Of a stretch of 14,650 nucleotides of DNA, positions 7,388-13,689 are shown one piece after another. This DNA is from Eubacteriales bacterium (lineage in GTDB: Bacteria; Bacillota; Clostridia; Peptostreptococcales; Anaerovoracaceae). Under the pieces are notes generated by a model. That model saw nothing but the letters and a program-made list of their open reading frames with translations, had not been told where the DNA came from and searched no databases. The DNA is taken from contig JAQUJQ010000021.1 in assembly GCA_028680875.1 (NCBI GenBank), positions 1-14,650 on the forward strand, given 5' to 3'. How positions within the stretch are numbered: the first letter of the stretch is position 1; each line of letters starts with the position of its first letter. The position numbers were made by a program, and so were the translations under genes.

Positions 7388-9736
7388 ATGGCAATGTCTA
7401 ATCGAATGGAAAAACTAAAGAAAAGATTATTTGAAGTTGAGTTTCATGATCCGGGGACATGGCATTTTAAGAATACAAATATTTTGGATGAATGGCCCGA
7501 AATTATAGATGAACCGATTGTAGTAAGAAAAGGTTATGCACAAAAATATATGGGAGAGAGACTTCCTGCAATTATCAAGGATGATGAACTGATCGTTGGC
7601 AATCCAAACCAGAATAGCGTCGGATGGGGTACGGTGATGCCAATATACTATACGGCCGACGAAGGGGAACAGGCTTCAAGATATCAACTGAATGAGGCTT
7701 CCGTATGGGGGCATCATCCTCCGAATTGGGGAAGGATTCTTGAGATTGGCACAAAAGGAGTCAAGGAACAAATTCTTGAACAAATTGATAAACAAATCAG
7801 CAGTAAAAATCCAAGTGAAATGGTCCTTAATGAATACAAGGCTATGCTTATATCCCTTGAAGGATTGGAAGCTTTTGGAAAGAGACATGCACAAGCAGCA
7901 CTCAATTTGGCTTATAAATGCAAGGATGAAGTAAGGAAAAAGGAGTTATTGCAGATTTATAAAAACTGCTCTAATGTTCCGATGAATCCCGCAAGAAATT
8001 TCCACGAAGCAGTACAGGCCTACTGGTTTACTTATTGTTTAATTAATAGTGGCGGAGAGTATGTACCTCTCGGAAGAACAGATCAGTACATCTATCCGTA
8101 TTATAAAGCAGATATTGAAGCTGGAGTTCTGACTAAGGAAGAGGCAAAAGATATTATTGCGAGCTTTCTTGTCAAATGCAACGAAAGAGTTATTCAAGAT
8201 ACGAAGCTGGCTGAAAACCACTATAATTTTGGATTGTTTTCACAGGGTACTATTCCCGACGAAAACAACATGAATAGCGGAACCAATCAAACCGGAGGTT
8301 ATGCGGTCAGAGCTCTTACTTGGCAAGAAAACGAAAGTATTAACAGCGATGCGAACTTCAATTATGGACAATCCGGTAACGACTGGCTGATGAACTGCAT
8401 TGTAGCAGGCCAATATGCAGACGGAACAGATGCGACAACAGATGTTTCATATATGTTTGTGGAAATCATGCATGAAATGGCATTGTTGATGCCAACTCTT
8501 GCTGTAAGAATTCATAAAAATACACCGGCGGAATTTATTAATAAGGTTGCTGAGGTTCTTAGATATGGTCAAGGAGAGCCGATCATATATAATGATGATG
8601 CCATAATTCCCGGCTTTGTAGCTTTAGGCATTCCTATAGAGGTGGCAAGAGATTATTCAAATGATGGGTGTTGGGAAACCTTAATTCAAGGGAAGAGTCA
8701 TTTCAGTTATGCACACGTTTTAAATATAAGGAGTATCGAGTGGGTTTTAAACCGTGGAATTTCCCAACACAACCAAACCTTGGAAGGCCTTGACACAGGT
8801 CAGATAGAAGACTTAAAGACTTTCGAGGATTTCTATGCAGCATATCAAAAGCAGACGAATTACTATATTGATAGACAATGCAATACACGATTGGAGAACT
8901 TCGGATTAAGCTATATGATTGCTCCGGATCCGCTTATGTCTTCTATTATGGATGATTGTGTAAGCAAGGGCAGTGATATCAGTCAGGATGGAGCCAGATA
9001 TGTATTTCATCAGATTTTAGCAACAGGATTCTCTGCAACAGTTGATTCCTTAATGGTTATTAAAAAATTAGTATATGAGGATAATAAGTTTAGCTTAACA
9101 GAGCTACGTGACATTTTGAACGATAATTGGGAAGAATATGATGATTTAAGGGCTGAAGCTATAAATAAGGTTCCAAAATATGGGAACGATATTGACGAAG
9201 TTGATGATATTGCTATAAGAGTATTAAATGATTTCGCAGATCATGTAAGCGAATGGAACGAGAAGGAAGAGAGGATCTTTTTTGTAAGTGGTATAGGCAC
9301 TTTTGAAAACTATGCCGCATTAGGAAGAGATATCGGAGCTACGCCGGATGGCAGATATAAAGGCGATGCTCTTGCTCCCAATTTCTCGCCCATGCCCGGT
9401 GTAGATATAAATGGACCGACTGCCACAATAAAGAGCGCAACAAAGTCGGATTTATTAAGATATTACAGCGGAACACCCTTGGATTTATCAATAAATTCCA
9501 ATGATGTGGAAGGGGATGCGGGAATTGTCCGATTAGCAGGTCTTATACGGTCTTTCTGTGAGTTGAATGGCCAAATACTGACGATAACAAGTACAAATGT
9601 TGCTGATTTAATGGATGCGAAAATACATCCGGAAAAGCATAAGAGCTTACGTATAAGAATGGGTGGTCTTTCTGCATACTTTATTTCAATGTCACCGGTT
9701 CAGCAAGATAATATTATTAAGAGGTTTAGCAGATGA
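7388..9736 (+). CDS. Glycyl radical enzyme (PFL-like superfamily), subfamily unknown
   Basis: This protein is 782 residues from the chosen ATG, the normal size for the dehydratase/lyase GREs. The thiyl cysteine is Cys428 in NDGCWETLIQGKSHF (codon 8669-8671), with Glu430 giving the Cys-x-Glu pair found in diol dehydratases, choline lyase, hydroxyproline dehydratase and sulfonate lyases. True pyruvate formate-lyases have Cys-Cys instead. The C-terminal glycyl loop reads RMGGLSAYF, with the predicted radical at Gly760 (codon 9665-9667). Other family landmarks are DDELIVGNPNQNS near the N terminus and PTLAVRIHKNTP with FINKVAEVLRYGQGEP before the Cys loop. Trp after the Cys and Thr after the Glu replace the familiar CVEP, and Leu follows the radical Gly where Tyr is usual. 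I cannot place it in a named subfamily. A radical dehydration or elimination on the sugar-derived intermediate is the best inference. Confidence 0.93.
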   Translation: MAMSNRMEKLKKRLFEVEFHDPGTWHFKNTNILDEWPEIIDEPIVVRKGYAQKYMGERLPAIIKDDELIVGNPNQNSVGWGTVMPIYYTADEGEQASRYQLNEASVWGHHPPNWGRILEIGTKGVKEQILEQIDKQISSKNPSEMVLNEYKAMLISLEGLEAFGKRHAQAALNLAYKCKDEVRKKELLQIYKNCSNVPMNPARNFHEAVQAYWFTYCLINSGGEYVPLGRTDQYIYPYYKADIEAGVLTKEEAKDIIASFLVKCNERVIQDTKLAENHYNFGLFSQGTIPDENNMNSGTNQTGGYAVRALTWQENESINSDANFNYGQSGNDWLMNCIVAGQYADGTDATTDVSYMFVEIMHEMALLMPTLAVRIHKNTPAEFINKVAEVLRYGQGEPIIYNDDAIIPGFVALGIPIEVARDYSNDGCWETLIQGKSHFSYAHVLNIRSIEWVLNRGISQHNQTLEGLDTGQIEDLKTFEDFYAAYQKQTNYYIDRQCNTRLENFGLSYMIAPDPLMSSIMDDCVSKGSDISQDGARYVFHQILATGFSATVDSLMVIKKLVYEDNKFSLTELRDILNDNWEEYDDLRAEAINKVPKYGNDIDEVDDIAIRVLNDFADHVSEWNEKEERIFFVSGIGTFENYAALGRDIGATPDGRYKGDALAPNFSPMPGVDINGPTATIKSATKSDLLRYYSGTPLDLSINSNDVEGDAGIVRLAGLIRSFCELNGQILTITSTNVADLMDAKIHPEKHKSLRIRMGGLSAYFISMSPVQQDNIIKRFSR

Positions 9737-10644
9737 CAGGATATGTTTCCAACATCCAGAAATTTTCTGTAACAGACGGTTATGGAATAAGGACCATAGT
9801 GTTCTTGCTTGGATGTACTTTAAGATGTAAATGGTGTCAAAATCCAGAAACCTTGCAACCAAAACCTATACTTATGTATGCGGAACATCTTTGTAAAGGT
9901 TGTAATCGTTGCAAAGATGTTTGTCCAAAGGGTGGGCCGTTTACTATTATCGACGGCCGCCTTACATTGGACAGGTTACAATGCACAAATTGTTTTAAAT
10001 GTGTAGAAAATTGTCCATATGAAGCACTTAAAATATCCGGGAAAGAAATGACAACAGAAGAAGTATATAGTGAGGTAATGAAGGATAAGGTTTTCTATCA
10101 ACAGTCAGGTGGAGGGATTACGTTAAGCGGAGGAGAACCGTTGGTTCAAATTGATTTTGCGACGGAAATACTACGGCTTGTAAAAGAAGATGGCATAGGA
10201 ACTTGCATTGAAACTGCAGGAAATGTACCGTGGTTTCATTTAGAAAAAGTTTTACCATATACCGATTTATTCTTATATGATATGAAACTATTGAATACAG
10301 ATCTCCATAAAGAATGGACCGGATCAGATAATAAGCTGATATTATCTAATCTTAATAAATTGAATAAGTCAGATAAGGAAATTATAGTGCGAATACCATT
10401 AATTCCAAATGTAAATGACGGTCGGGAGTTTAAAAATATTGTTGACTATATTTTTACAATGAATTCTATTAAGGAAATACATATCTTACCGTTTCATCAA
10501 TTAGGAAGTTCAAAATACGATCAAATAGGCTTATCTTACAGCATGTCAGACTGGAAAGAAGACAATAAACAAATGATTCAAGAATGCGAGAGTTATGCAA
10601 AATCCAAAGGATTCCGAGTAAGCGTCGGTGGAAGAGGTTTTTAG
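9733..10644 (+). CDS. Glycyl radical enzyme activating enzyme (radical SAM)
   Basis: This 303-residue radical SAM protein installs the glycyl radical on the upstream enzyme, using S-adenosylmethionine and one electron. The SAM-cluster cysteines are Cys28, Cys32 and Cys35 (CTLRCKWC, the Cx3Cx2C spacing). A ferredoxin-like insert follows with two CxxCxxCxxxC sets: Cys54/57/60/64 and Cys84/87/90/94. This is the form found with dehydratase and decarboxylase GREs; the pyruvate formate-lyase activase lacks the insert. The SAM-binding SGGEP lies at 132-136, and HILPFHQLGSSKY near 245 is another family feature. The start codon overlaps the GRE stop (ATGA, 4 bp), so translation is coupled. The gene ends the operon, 10 bp from the stop of a convergent gene, and no terminator hairpin is visible in that gap. 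Confidence 0.96.
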   Translation: MTGYVSNIQKFSVTDGYGIRTIVFLLGCTLRCKWCQNPETLQPKPILMYAEHLCKGCNRCKDVCPKGGPFTIIDGRLTLDRLQCTNCFKCVENCPYEALKISGKEMTTEEVYSEVMKDKVFYQQSGGGITLSGGEPLVQIDFATEILRLVKEDGIGTCIETAGNVPWFHLEKVLPYTDLFLYDMKLLNTDLHKEWTGSDNKLILSNLNKLNKSDKEIIVRIPLIPNVNDGREFKNIVDYIFTMNSIKEIHILPFHQLGSSKYDQIGLSYSMSDWKEDNKQMIQECESYAKSKGFRVSVGGRGF

Positions 10645-10654
10645 AGTAATAAAA

Positions 10655-11212
10655 TTATATATCTCTGTAAACTCTGCATGGATTACCGAAGGCTATTGAA
10701 TTTGAGGGTATGTCTCTTGTAACTACACTGCCGGATCCGATAATAGTGTTATTACCGATTCGGACGCCGGGATTTACTATTACACCGCAGCCGATCCAGA
10801 CATTGTCTCCAATACTTATCGGTAATGCAAATTCATTTCCTTCATTTCGTGATTCCCAATCAATGGGGTGACCGGCTGTAATAAGACTTACATTTGGTGC
10901 AATCAAGACATTATTACCGATTATGACGTTTGCACAATCTAATATTGTACAGTTATAATTAATGTATAAGTTATCTCCGGCACTAATATTATATCCGTAA
11001 TCACAACGGAAAGGAGGCTCAATAAAAAAGTTATTGCCTACCTTTCCAAATAATTCAACGATTATCTTATTTTTTTGTTCTGTTTCGCTTGGATGCAAAG
11101 TGTTAAAAGTGTATACCATTTCTCTTGCAAATTGGCGTTCTTTTAATAATTCTTCCGCAAATGCTTTATATAGTTTTCCTTTTAACATTTTTTCCTTTTC
11201 AGTCATTATCAT
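10655..11212 (-). CDS. Maltose/galactoside O-acetyltransferase-like hexapeptide-repeat protein
   Basis: This 185-residue left-handed beta-helix acyltransferase closely resembles the Maa/LacA group, which acetylate the 6-hydroxyl of glucosides and other sugars with acetyl-CoA. The N-terminal Mac segment (TEKEKMLKGKLYKAF), the FIEPPFRCDYGYNI stretch and the hexapeptide turns from about residue 76 (ISAGDNLYIN, VIIGNNVLIAP, ISIGDNVWIG, VRIGNNTIIGS) are all seen. His115 in TAGHP is the expected catalytic residue. The first ATG (11212) touches the AOR stop codon (TAAATG). ATG 11206, two codons later, aligns better with the family N terminus and may be the real start. It is the last gene of the minus-strand operon. 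A link with aldehyde oxidation is not obvious, and it may be a passenger or serve sugar detoxification. Confidence 0.93.
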   Translation of the reverse strand: MIMTEKEKMLKGKLYKAFAEELLKERQFAREMVYTFNTLHPSETEQKNKIIVELFGKVGNNFFIEPPFRCDYGYNISAGDNLYINYNCTILDCANVIIGNNVLIAPNVSLITAGHPIDWESRNEGNEFALPISIGDNVWIGCGVIVNPGVRIGNNTIIGSGSVVTRDIPSNSIAFGNPCRVYRDI

Positions 11213-13084
11213 TTATATTTCAATCCAATCCAGTCCAAGCTCCAATAATCTGGCTTTTGTTGGCTTGCCTTCTGAATCTAAGCCGGCCATTTCATAATAT
11301 AGTTTTTTTGTTCTTTCAAAATCATCATGGTTTACTGTAAGTCCGTCACTGCTTCCACCCGTAAGCGGATCATCAAATAAACGTTTTGGCAGTTCATCAT
11401 CTTCTGCTGTAAAACCTTCTCTTGTATTAAATGCTCTCATCATAATTAATCTGCGCTCTGCAATTTCTATTAACTCGTCCATATGAGTATTCATACCGGT
11501 AGCAGCATTGATTGCATTTGTCAGATCAGTAAAATCGTAGATTGTCCAGAAACTGAACGTTAGGCAACAGACACAGACCGTATCAAGTAAACTATATACT
11601 TTTTGAGTTTGCCAGTATAATCTGACCTTTTCATCATTTAAAACATAAGGATCCTGTGCTGTATCAAGCCCAAAACCTCTTAGTTGATAGGGGATTGGTT
11701 CTGAGGCAATTGACCCGTCAAAATTCGAAGACACGTGATCCGGTCCAAAGGCTACAGTTGCATAAGCAAGAGCTAATGAAGCTTTATTATGTGGCATATG
11801 AGCAGGGAATTCCTTCCCCTTTACATGTACTGCAAAGTCTAACGCTTCACCCCCCAAGTGCTCCGAAAGGTATTTTGTTCCTTCTGCAATCAAATTCCCG
11901 AAGCCTTCCCTGCGACCGGTCATTTCTGCTAACTTTATAACTGCATCTGCATTTCCGAAACGCAGGTCTAATCCATCGGTATCTTCTTTTGTCAGTATAC
12001 CTTTTTCATAGCATTCCATGGCATAACCAACTGTCCCACCAAAAGAGATTGTGTCCATAGTATATTTACTGCACATCTCATTAATTTTTATAATATCAAG
12101 CTTATCGGTAATCCCGAGGTTGGGGCCGCACATTCCTACTGTTTCATATTCCGGTCCGCCATATTTAGCATCTACACTATCGGTATTATGGACATTTCTT
12201 TTACAGCTTTGAGCACATGCATAGCATGTTCCCGGTTTGATATAGCTGTCGGTCCATTCAGAAGCAAGAAGATTTTCAACTCCGTCCATTATCCCGCTGC
12301 TCCAATTTTTTGTCGGGATACAATTTAAGGTATAAAGCTCATCAACATTTGTGTTTGTTCCCAGGGCTTTAAAACCCTGATAAGCCGGAAGAGTTTTAAC
12401 TTTTTCTCCACCTATCTTTGCTAATTCTGCTAAATATTCAGGGTCTTCATATTCAATAGTTTGAGTTCCTCTGACGGCAATCGCTTTTAAGTTTTTGCTT
12501 CCCATTACGGCTCCCATGCCGGTTCTTCCGTTGAAATGAGATAACTCATTGGATATACATGCATATTTAACCATGTTTTCGCCTGCAGGTCCGATTTGAG
12601 CAACTCTGATCAGTTTATCACCAAGCTCAGTACGGATTGCCTCTTGTGCTTCTTTTGTAAATAATCCCCAAATCTTCGAAGCATCTCTGATTTCTGCCAT
12701 ACCGTCTTTAATCCATAGATATACGGGTTTTGCTGCCTTTCCTTTGATTACAACCGCATCAAAGCCTGATTTCTTTAATTCGGGAGCCCAGTAGCCTCCG
12801 GCTTCACTCGTACCTATACAGCCTGTCTGAGGGGACTTAGCTGTGACGCTATGGCGAGAAGCGCCACTGATTTTACTGCTTGCGATTGGTCCGACTGAAA
12901 AAGTGATAACGTTTTCAGGGTTTAAAGGGTCAATGCCTTTTGGAATTTTTGTTAATGAATAATATACACCGAAAGCACTGCCCCCAAGATATTTCCGATA
13001 GAATTTTTCATCGGGTTCTTCTATTACAATTTTATTTTCTGTTAGATCTACATGTAATATGTTTCCTGTATATCCTTTATACAT
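11213..13084 (-). CDS. Aldehyde:ferredoxin oxidoreductase-family tungstoenzyme
   Basis: This 623-residue protein has the usual length of the AOR family, whose members carry a tungsten (or molybdenum) bis-pterin cofactor and one [4Fe-4S] cluster. They oxidise aldehydes to acids while reducing ferredoxin in the cytoplasm. Cluster ligands are Cys287, Cys290 and Cys294 (CYACAQSC). The fourth is most likely Cys506 in LLDTVCVCC, the position of the family DxxxxC motif. Family landmarks include YKGYTGNILHVDL at the N terminus, ITFSVGPIASSKISGASR (about 60-77) and GRTGMGAVMGSKNLKAIAVRG (186-206). The pterin-side region reads PAHMPHNKASLALAYATVAFGPDH and lacks the familiar DPR found in several characterised AORs, so it may be a divergent clade. 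Substrate is unknown: simple aldehyde, glyceraldehyde or glyceraldehyde 3-phosphate are all possible. Its GGAGG site and the upstream MoaD-like gene (31 bp away) support co-expression. Confidence 0.94.
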   Translation of the reverse strand: MYKGYTGNILHVDLTENKIVIEEPDEKFYRKYLGGSAFGVYYSLTKIPKGIDPLNPENVITFSVGPIASSKISGASRHSVTAKSPQTGCIGTSEAGGYWAPELKKSGFDAVVIKGKAAKPVYLWIKDGMAEIRDASKIWGLFTKEAQEAIRTELGDKLIRVAQIGPAGENMVKYACISNELSHFNGRTGMGAVMGSKNLKAIAVRGTQTIEYEDPEYLAELAKIGGEKVKTLPAYQGFKALGTNTNVDELYTLNCIPTKNWSSGIMDGVENLLASEWTDSYIKPGTCYACAQSCKRNVHNTDSVDAKYGGPEYETVGMCGPNLGITDKLDIIKINEMCSKYTMDTISFGGTVGYAMECYEKGILTKEDTDGLDLRFGNADAVIKLAEMTGRREGFGNLIAEGTKYLSEHLGGEALDFAVHVKGKEFPAHMPHNKASLALAYATVAFGPDHVSSNFDGSIASEPIPYQLRGFGLDTAQDPYVLNDEKVRLYWQTQKVYSLLDTVCVCCLTFSFWTIYDFTDLTNAINAATGMNTHMDELIEIAERRLIMMRAFNTREGFTAEDDELPKRLFDDPLTGGSSDGLTVNHDDFERTKKLYYEMAGLDSEGKPTKARLLELGLDWIEI

Positions 13085-13115
13085 TTAACTACCTCCATAA
13101 AAAAATTAATCATTA

Positions 13116-13349
13116 TTAACCACCCGATATGGGCATAAAAATACTGAATGTATCTCCCTCCCGGATAATGGCTGTTTTTAATAATGGAAGGCCATTATTT
13201 AGAACCACATAAGGATTTTCATACTTATCTGCAATTATTTCATGTATTTTAGCATGTAAAGCTTCATAATCCGGGTCAATATCAACCTCTAACGGGTCAT
13301 TGCCGAAAATGGCTCCTAAAATTCCGAGAAACTTTATTTTGACAAGCAT
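13116..13349 (-). CDS. MoaD/ThiS-like ubiquitin-fold sulfur carrier, AOR-associated
   Basis: This 77-residue beta-grasp protein begins MLVKIKFLGILGAIFG and ends in the conserved di-glycine tail (MPISGG). That tail is adenylated and thiocarboxylated when such proteins deliver sulfur during molybdopterin or tungstopterin dithiolene formation. The location directly upstream of an AOR-family gene is a common arrangement and points to a tungstopterin role. A FLGILG segment replaces the typical MoaD FAxLRE pattern, so it may be a specialised AOR-associated form. It is the first gene after the minus-strand promoter. The predicted leader is only about 16 bases, made mostly of the AGGAGGG ribosome site (13356-13362). 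Confidence 0.88.
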   Translation of the reverse strand: MLVKIKFLGILGAIFGNDPLEVDIDPDYEALHAKIHEIIADKYENPYVVLNNGLPLLKTAIIREGDTFSIFMPISGG

Positions 13350-13372
13350 TTTTCTCCCTCCTGTTTATAATC

Positions 13373-13401
13373 ATTATAATATAAATAAGCTAAATTGTCG
13401 A
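13373..13401 (-). promoter_or_regulatory. Sigma-A-type promoter of the MoaD-AOR-acetyltransferase operon
   Basis: Read on the minus strand, the -35 box is TCGACA (13401-13396), followed by a 17 bp spacer and a perfect -10 box TATAAT (13378-13373). Transcription should begin near 13366, giving a leader of about 16 bases that consists mostly of the ribosome site. The -35 box lies inside the TTGTCGACAA palindrome. Confidence 0.8.
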
Positions 13402-13404
13402 CAA
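13395..13404. promoter_or_regulatory. Primary operator-like palindrome, AOR promoter
   Basis: A perfect 10 bp palindrome, TTGTCGACAA, overlaps the -35 box. The same 10 bp occurs at the phosphofructokinase promoter in the same position. The form (YGT-M-K-AC-R core) agrees with the remembered consensus for FadR-subfamily GntR regulators, but the regulator family is inference. Confidence 0.7.
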
Positions 13405-13414
13405 AATTTTATAA

Positions 13415-13424
13415 TTGTTATCAA
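13415..13424. promoter_or_regulatory. Secondary, degenerate operator, AOR promoter
   Basis: TTGTTATCAA matches the primary palindrome at 7 of 10 positions and is centred exactly 20 bp from it, on the promoter-distal side. It sits within a slightly larger dyad, AATTG-N4-CAATT (13413-13426). It is called because the other promoter has a weak site at the identical spacing. Confidence 0.45.
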
Positions 13425-13512
13425 TTCATTCCTTTGAAAACAAAAATTAAATAATAATTCCATATTATAAATTAGTATTTCTCTCTTTTGCTAATACTTT
13501 CAGAAAAATATT

Positions 13513-13521
13513 TGTTATAAT
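13513..13521 (+). promoter_or_regulatory. Possible extended -10 promoter element
   Basis: TGTTATAAT is a perfect extended -10 (TGnTATAAT). No good -35 box is present at 17 bp. If active, its transcript would begin about 13528 and immediately meet the hairpin and T-run at 13535-13556. Confidence 0.35.
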
Positions 13522-13534
13522 GTACCTATAAATT

Positions 13535-13556
13535 CTTTGCAAGCAAGGTTTTTTTT
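13535..13556 (+). terminator. Possible weak intrinsic terminator
   Basis: The arms CTTTG and CAAGG (13535-13539 and 13544-13548, with one G-U pair) flank a 4-base loop and are followed by eight T residues (13549-13556). The stem is short and weak. It lies upstream of the main phosphofructokinase promoter, so it could block incoming transcription or end a very short RNA. Confidence 0.35.
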
Positions 13557-13573
13557 CGGTATTTATGTAGTAA

Positions 13574-13583
13574 TGGTTGACAA
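13574..13583. promoter_or_regulatory. Secondary, degenerate operator, phosphofructokinase promoter
   Basis: TGGTTGACAA matches the primary palindrome at 8 of 10 positions and is centred exactly 20 bp upstream of it, mirroring the AOR side. It contains TTGACA, a perfect -35 hexamer, but nothing like TATAAT lies 16-18 bp downstream. Confidence 0.5.
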
Positions 13584-13593
13584 ACATAAATAG

Positions 13594-13603
13594 TTGTCGA
13601 CAA
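13594..13603. promoter_or_regulatory. Primary operator-like palindrome, phosphofructokinase promoter
   Basis: This second perfect copy of TTGTCGACAA overlaps the -35 box. Together with the copy at 13395-13404 it implies shared control of the two divergent transcripts. Confidence 0.7.
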
Positions 13604-13625
13604 TGTATATATATTGTAATATAAT
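13597..13625 (+). promoter_or_regulatory. Sigma-A-type promoter of the phosphofructokinase gene
   Basis: The -35 box TCGACA (13597-13602), a 17 bp spacer and a perfect TATAAT (13620-13625) are present. Transcription should start near 13632, giving a leader of roughly 58 bases. Another TATAAT at 13641-13646 lacks a suitable -35 box. Confidence 0.8.
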
Positions 13626-13689
13626 AGTTTGTATAAGAATTATAATAAATAGTAATGAAAATATGAGCAAATAGAAGGAGGTACTAAAT

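Larger units (their letters stand above)
13350..13689. other. Divergent intergenic region between the AOR operon and the phosphofructokinase gene
   Basis: This 340 bp AT-rich stretch contains no convincing gene. It holds two outward-facing promoters, each with a strong and a weak operator-like palindrome, and a central extended -10 box followed by a hairpin with a T-run. A minus-strand open frame that covers part of it is mostly a run of hydrophobic codons from AT-rich DNA, overlaps the phosphofructokinase start and has no ribosome site. Confidence 0.75.

Noticed and set aside
7388..9736. Identification as pyruvate formate-lyase
   Set aside because: The catalytic Cys-Cys pair is absent; Cys-Trp-Glu is present, and the activase carries the two extra ferredoxin clusters absent from the PFL activase.
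2627..10644. Sulfoquinovose transketolase pathway with isethionate sulfite-lyase
   Set aside because: The split transketolase and a GRE are suggestive, but no sulfoquinovosidase, SQ isomerase, sulfoerythrose isomerase or sulfonate-specific gene is recognisable. It remains possible only if such genes lie upstream.
1..10644. GRE-associated bacterial microcompartment locus
   Set aside because: No shell protein gene is present, and I did not recognise an encapsulation-type N-terminal extension on the GRE or the dehydrogenases.
11034..11340. Plus-strand open frames opposite the AOR and acetyltransferase genes
   Set aside because: They lie antisense to strongly supported coding sequence, have no ribosome sites and their translations show no recognisable pattern.
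11213..13084. Firm assignment as glyceraldehyde-3-phosphate ferredoxin oxidoreductase
   Set aside because: The co-regulation with phosphofructokinase is suggestive, but the family cannot be split by substrate by eye and no diagnostic residues can be claimed.
13577..13582. TTGACA as the -35 box of the phosphofructokinase promoter
   Set aside because: At 16-18 bp downstream there is no TATAAT-like hexamer. The pair TCGACA/TATAAT at 13597-13625 is better and is mirrored at the other promoter.
13395..13603. Rex redox-regulator sites
   Set aside because: The TTGT...ACAA ends are reminiscent, but the Rex site is an 18 bp dyad with TTAA-type inner halves. Here the palindrome is 10 bp with a central CG.
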